Of a stretch of 64,000 bases of DNA, positions 60,943-64,000 are shown one piece after another. A program made the translations under genes and the position numbers. Positions within the stretch are counted from its first letter, which is position 1; every line of letters begins with the position of its first letter. Origin of the DNA: Trinickia violacea (lineage in GTDB: Bacteria > Pseudomonadota > Gammaproteobacteria > Burkholderiales > Burkholderiaceae); NCBI RefSeq assembly GCF_005280735.1, contig NZ_CP040077.1, forward strand, positions 4,526,001-4,590,000, written 5' to 3'. Under the pieces are notes generated by a model. It worked only from the letters and a program-made list of their open reading frames with translations, had not been told where the DNA came from and ran no database searches.

Positions 60943-61416
60943 CTACGCCCGCTCCATCCATGCCGCGCGCCGCGCACTTCGCGCAACCCGGACGCGTTGC
61001 AACGCAAGACGGCGCTCGAAACGCGCGGCCATGTCGACCGCACACGCCACGGCGACCATCACGCTCACCGTCCCGGCGACGATCACCAGCGCGAGGCGCC
61101 AGCCGTCCTGTTCGAACAGGCCACCGTATTTGACCGCCGCGATCGTCGCGGGAATGAAGAACAGCAGCATGTCGGACAGCAGCCAGTTGGCGCCGTCCTC
61201 GACCCAGCGCGTCGCCACGCCGCCGAAGAGCAGCACGAGCAGCAGGCCGAGGCCCAGGACGCCGCCCGAGACCGGCAGCCCGGTCCGCCGCACGACGAAA
61301 TCGGCGACGGACCAGACGGCGGCAATCGCCGCGGTTTGCAAGGCAATCTTGCCCACTCGCATCGCGATGCTCCCCAACCGCGTCGCTGCGAGGCTGTTGG
61401 AACGACGAATTGTCAT
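60943..61416 (-). CDS. LrgA/CidA family membrane protein
   Basis: The 157-residue protein has four hydrophobic helices and the LrgA/CidA block RRTGLPVSGGVLGLGLLLVL and GANWLLSDMLLFFIPATIAA. It is longer than typical CidA (about 120-140) because of a basic C-terminal tail (ERRLALQRVRVARSARRAA). It is divergent from a LysR gene across 114 bp of AT-rich DNA, the usual layout of CidR-controlled cid/lrg genes. Confidence 0.88.
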   Translation of the reverse strand: MTIRRSNSLAATRLGSIAMRVGKIALQTAAIAAVWSVADFVVRRTGLPVSGGVLGLGLLLVLLFGGVATRWVEDGANWLLSDMLLFFIPATIAAVKYGGLFEQDGWRLALVIVAGTVSVMVAVACAVDMAARFERRLALQRVRVARSARRAAWMERA

Positions 61417-61498
61417 GGCAGCAACCCTGATTGATCCGATGCGAGGAGTATAGAAATCGCGCCACTATAAATAAAATGACTTAGAATCATAAAAATCA

Positions 61499-61511
61499 TT
61501 CCATATTGGAA
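61499..61511. promoter_or_regulatory. LysR-type box between lrgA-like and LysR genes
   Basis: TTCCATATTGGAA is a near-perfect 13-bp palindrome with T-N11-A spacing, 19 bp upstream of the LysR start, within an AT-rich divergent promoter region. It is a plausible autoregulatory LysR site. Confidence 0.5.
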
Positions 61512-61530
61512 TTCTCCAAGGAAACCGCCC

Positions 61531-62472
61531 ATGGAACTCCGTGCGCTGCGCTATTTCGTGGAAGTCGTCCGTCAGCAGAGCTTCACCGTCGCCGCCGAGC
61601 GCATGTTCGTCACGCAGCCGACCATCAGCAAGATGGTCAAGGCGCTCGAGGACGAAATCGGCGCCCCGCTGCTGCTGCGCGAGGGCCGGCAGATGATGCT
61701 GACCGACGAGGGCCGGATCGTCTTTCAGCGCGGCCAGGAAGTGCTCGCCGCGCAGGCGCAGTTGCAGGCCGAACTCGACGACGTCGGCACGCTAGGCCGC
61801 GGCGAGCTCGCCATCGGCATTCCGCCGATGGGCGGATCGCTCTTCACGCCGGTCATCGCCGAGTTCCGGCGGCGCTATCCGAAGATCGAGCTGAAGCTGT
61901 TCGAGCACGGCTCACGCGCGATCGAGGCGGCGCTGATCGCGGGCGAACTGGAGCTGGGCGGCGTGCTTCAGCCGGTCGATCCGAATACGTTCGACGTCCT
62001 GCCGATGACGAACCAGAAGCTGTGGGTCGTGACGCGCAAGGGCCTGCGCTGGGACGACATGAAGAGCGTGGCGCTCGCCGATCTCGCGCGCGAGCCGTTC
62101 GTTTTCTACAACGAGAGCCTCGCGCTCAATGACGTCGTCACCGACGCGTGCCGCCAGGTCGGCTTCACGCCGCAGATCGTGGGCCGCAGCAGCCACTGGG
62201 ATTTCATGGCGGCGCTCGTGCACGCCGGCGTCGGCATCGCGCTGTTGCCGTCGCCGTATTGCAATCGGCTCGAAGCCACGCACTTCACGTGCCGGCCGGT
62301 AGTCGAACCGGAGATTCCGTGGGACATGGCGCTCGGCTGGCGGAAAAACGGCTACCTGTCGCATGCGGCGCGCGCGTGGATCGCGGTCGCGCGCGAAACG
62401 CTCCCGGGCCAGCCCTACGAGGACTTCGCCTACACGCGGTCCCGCAGGCTCACCGGCGAGCCCGAGGACTGA
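61531..62472 (+). CDS. LysR family transcriptional regulator (CidR-like by context)
   Basis: The 313-residue regulator has the N-terminal winged helix MELRALRYFVEVVRQQSFTV, AAERMFVTQPTISKMVKALE and a typical effector domain (GRGELAIGIPPMGGSLFTPV, GVGIALLPSPYCNR). AAGGA stands 7 bases before the ATG. It faces the lrgAB-like pair and likely controls it. Its last 43 bp overlap the end of the convergent GMC oxidoreductase gene. Confidence 0.92.
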   Translation: MELRALRYFVEVVRQQSFTVAAERMFVTQPTISKMVKALEDEIGAPLLLREGRQMMLTDEGRIVFQRGQEVLAAQAQLQAELDDVGTLGRGELAIGIPPMGGSLFTPVIAEFRRRYPKIELKLFEHGSRAIEAALIAGELELGGVLQPVDPNTFDVLPMTNQKLWVVTRKGLRWDDMKSVALADLAREPFVFYNESLALNDVVTDACRQVGFTPQIVGRSSHWDFMAALVHAGVGIALLPSPYCNRLEATHFTCRPVVEPEIPWDMALGWRKNGYLSHAARAWIAVARETLPGQPYEDFAYTRSRRLTGEPED

Positions 62473-64000
62473 GCGCCGCCGGCGCGACGCGCCGCCACCA
62501 TGAAATCGGCCGCGCGCTCGCCGATCATCACGGTCGGCGCGTTGGTATTGCCGCCGATGAGCGTCGGCATCACCGATGCGTCGGCGATGCGCAGCGCCGT
62601 CACGCCCCGCACGCGCAACTGCGGATCGACGACCGCCAGCGCATCGCCGCCCATCCGGCAGGTTCCGACCGGGTGATAGATCGTGTCGGCATGCTCGGCG
62701 ATCTGCTCGCGCAATTGCGCTTCGGTCGCGTCGCGGAGCGTGAACAACTCCGTGCCGCCGTGCGATGCGAGCGCTGGCGCCTCGAAGATCCGCCGCGCGC
62801 ACTGCGCGCCACGCACCAGCAGATCGAGATCGCGCGAATCGGACAGGAAGCGCGGATCGATCAGCGGCGCATCGCGCGCGTCGGCGCTCGCGAGCGTGAC
62901 CGTCCCGCGGCTTTTCGGACGCAGCACGCAGACATGCAGCGAATAGCCGTGACCCCAGTGCATACGCCGGTTGTGATCGTCGACGAGCGCCGTGCAGAAA
63001 TGCAGTTGCAGATCGGGGCGATCGAGCGACGGATCGCTTTTGATGAAGCCGCCCGCCTCCGCGATGTTGCTCGACAGCATGCCGCTGCCGTGGCGGATGA
63101 ACGGCGGCACGGCAGCGGCCATCTTCGCGAAGCCGCGCAGCGAAAAGCCGACCGGCTCGGTCGATGTCACGCGCTTGTTCAGCGTGAAGTCGATGTGATC
63201 GATCAGGTTCTCCCCAACACCGGGCGCATCGTGCACGACGCCGATGCCGAGCGCACGCAGCGGCGCTTCGGGGCCGATGCCGGAGCACATCAGCAATTGC
63301 GGCGTATTGAACGCGCCGGCCGCGAGCACGATTTCGGCGCGCGCGGCGAGGGTTTCGACGCGGCCCGCGCGCGCGAGCTCGACGCCCGTGGCGCGCCGCC
63401 CGTCGAAGACGACGCGCAGCACGGTCGCATCGGCGATCACGTGCAGATTGCTGCGCGTTTTGTCGTATAGATAAGCGTGCGCCACGCTGCAGCGGCGGCC
63501 GTCCCGCTGCGTGACTTGGTAGAAGCCGATGCCTTCCTGCTCGGGGCCGTTGAAGTCGTCGTTGGCGGGAAAGCCCGCGTCGATCGCGGCATCGATGAAG
63601 CGGTGAGCAAACGGATTGCGATAGTGCAGATCCGACACGCTAAGCGGCCCGTCTGCGCCATGCCATGCATTCGCGCCGCGCGCGTTGCCTTCGGCGCGGC
63701 GAAACACGGGCAGCACGTCCGGCCACGCCCAGCCCTCGCAGCCGAGCCGGGCCCATTCGTCGTAGTCGAGCGGATGGCCGCGCGTGTAGATCATGGCGTT
63801 GATCGCGCTGGAGCCGCCCATGCCGCGTCCGCGCGGCTGGTAGCCGCGCCGGCCGTTGAGCGCCGGCTGCGGCACGGTCTCGTAGCCATAGTTGGTCTTG
63901 CGCTTGAACGGCACGAGCGCGGCGATGCCGAACGGCGTGTTGACGAACGCGTTGCGCTGCGTGTGGGGACCGGCTTCGATCAGCGCGATCGTCGCCTCGG
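62430..64000 (-). CDS. GMC family oxidoreductase (choline dehydrogenase-like), 5' end outside window
   Basis: The frame is open from the right edge to TAG 62430, about 523 residues, lacking the N-terminal FAD Rossmann motif. It enters at EATIALIEAGPHTQRNAFVN and includes RGRGMGGSSAINAMIYTRGH (GMC signature 1), VLAAGAFNTPQLLMCSGIGP (signature 2), the catalytic His in IYHPVGTCRMGG and the Asn in MPTLIGGNTNAPTVMIGERA. It oxidises an alcohol with FAD; choline, glucose-type or aromatic alcohols are possible. The 3' end overlaps the LysR gene on the other strand. Confidence 0.92.
   Translation of the reverse strand, partial: EATIALIEAGPHTQRNAFVNTPFGIAALVPFKRKTNYGYETVPQPALNGRRGYQPRGRGMGGSSAINAMIYTRGHPLDYDEWARLGCEGWAWPDVLPVFRRAEGNARGANAWHGADGPLSVSDLHYRNPFAHRFIDAAIDAGFPANDDFNGPEQEGIGFYQVTQRDGRRCSVAHAYLYDKTRSNLHVIADATVLRVVFDGRRATGVELARAGRVETLAARAEIVLAAGAFNTPQLLMCSGIGPEAPLRALGIGVVHDAPGVGENLIDHIDFTLNKRVTSTEPVGFSLRGFAKMAAAVPPFIRHGSGMLSSNIAEAGGFIKSDPSLDRPDLQLHFCTALVDDHNRRMHWGHGYSLHVCVLRPKSRGTVTLASADARDAPLIDPRFLSDSRDLDLLVRGAQCARRIFEAPALASHGGTELFTLRDATEAQLREQIAEHADTIYHPVGTCRMGGDALAVVDPQLRVRGVTALRIADASVMPTLIGGNTNAPTVMIGERAADFMVAARRAGGAQSSGSPVSLRDRV

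Overview
The window is 64 kb of GC-rich chromosome from a betaproteobacterium of the Burkholderiaceae (Burkholderia, Paraburkholderia, Trinickia or a close relative). Support comes from the codon usage, the gene neighbourhood glmU-glmS / ttcA-folB-SDR-midA / cca-GST, an ahcY gene led by an SAH riboswitch, and the large share of LysR, GntR, MFS and ABC genes. No tRNA, rRNA, CRISPR array, transposase or prophage was seen. The genus cannot be fixed by eye.

Region 1 (1-7004) is a leftward catabolic operon under a GntR/FCD regulator. It encodes a DUF1185 protein, an alpha/beta hydrolase, a flavin reductase, an LLM flavin monooxygenase, an aldehyde dehydrogenase, a NIPSNAP protein and the start of a polyamine-type ABC binding protein cut by the left edge. 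Region 2 (7064-11121) holds a fused PP2C phosphatase/Ser-Thr kinase translationally coupled to an APC permease. It is followed by a 568-bp element with about 176-bp inverted arms.

Region 3 (11122-22009) is a nitrogen and one-carbon block. It has a leftward type III glutamine synthetase-like gene plus three glutamate-synthase-domain genes (glnT-glxBCD order), facing an XRE-cupin regulator across a perfect 15-bp palindrome. Next come a stand-alone hutG with a LysR gene, then a rightward FAD oxidoreductase, hutD and ETF-ubiquinone oxidoreductase. Region 4 (22052-28890) has a second GntR gene, closely similar to the first and carrying the same promoter-operator motif, divergent from an amidohydrolase. 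An MFS transporter, a membrane diguanylate cyclase coupled to a DOPA-dioxygenase-family protein and an aromatic-acid-type MFS transporter follow.

Region 5 (29340-45065) is mostly housekeeping: a LMW phosphatase/ArsC-like gene, a lysine/alanine-rich small protein, glmS, glmU, GNAT (plus a GNAT fragment), ttcA, folB, a pteridine-reductase-like SDR, midA, DUF2905, cca, GST, an NDUFA9-like protein, a lytic transglycosylase, 5-formyl-THF cyclo-ligase and a MarR-type regulator. Region 6 (45264-56972) combines 5-oxoprolinase (pxpBCA) and a DUF969/DUF979 membrane pair with a peptide ABC transporter operon (dppABCDF) that ends in a TraB/GumN gene. Region 7 (57158-64000) holds metF, a holin-like protein and riboswitch-controlled ahcY (methyl cycle), then an lrgAB-like pair with a divergent LysR gene and a GMC oxidoreductase cut by the right edge.

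The most notable signals are the shared GntR promoter-operator module linking two loci 16 kb apart, the gathering of glutamine-synthetase-like, glutamate-synthase-like, FAD-dehydrogenase, ETF-QO and N-formylglutamate-hydrolase genes, and the inverted-arm element.
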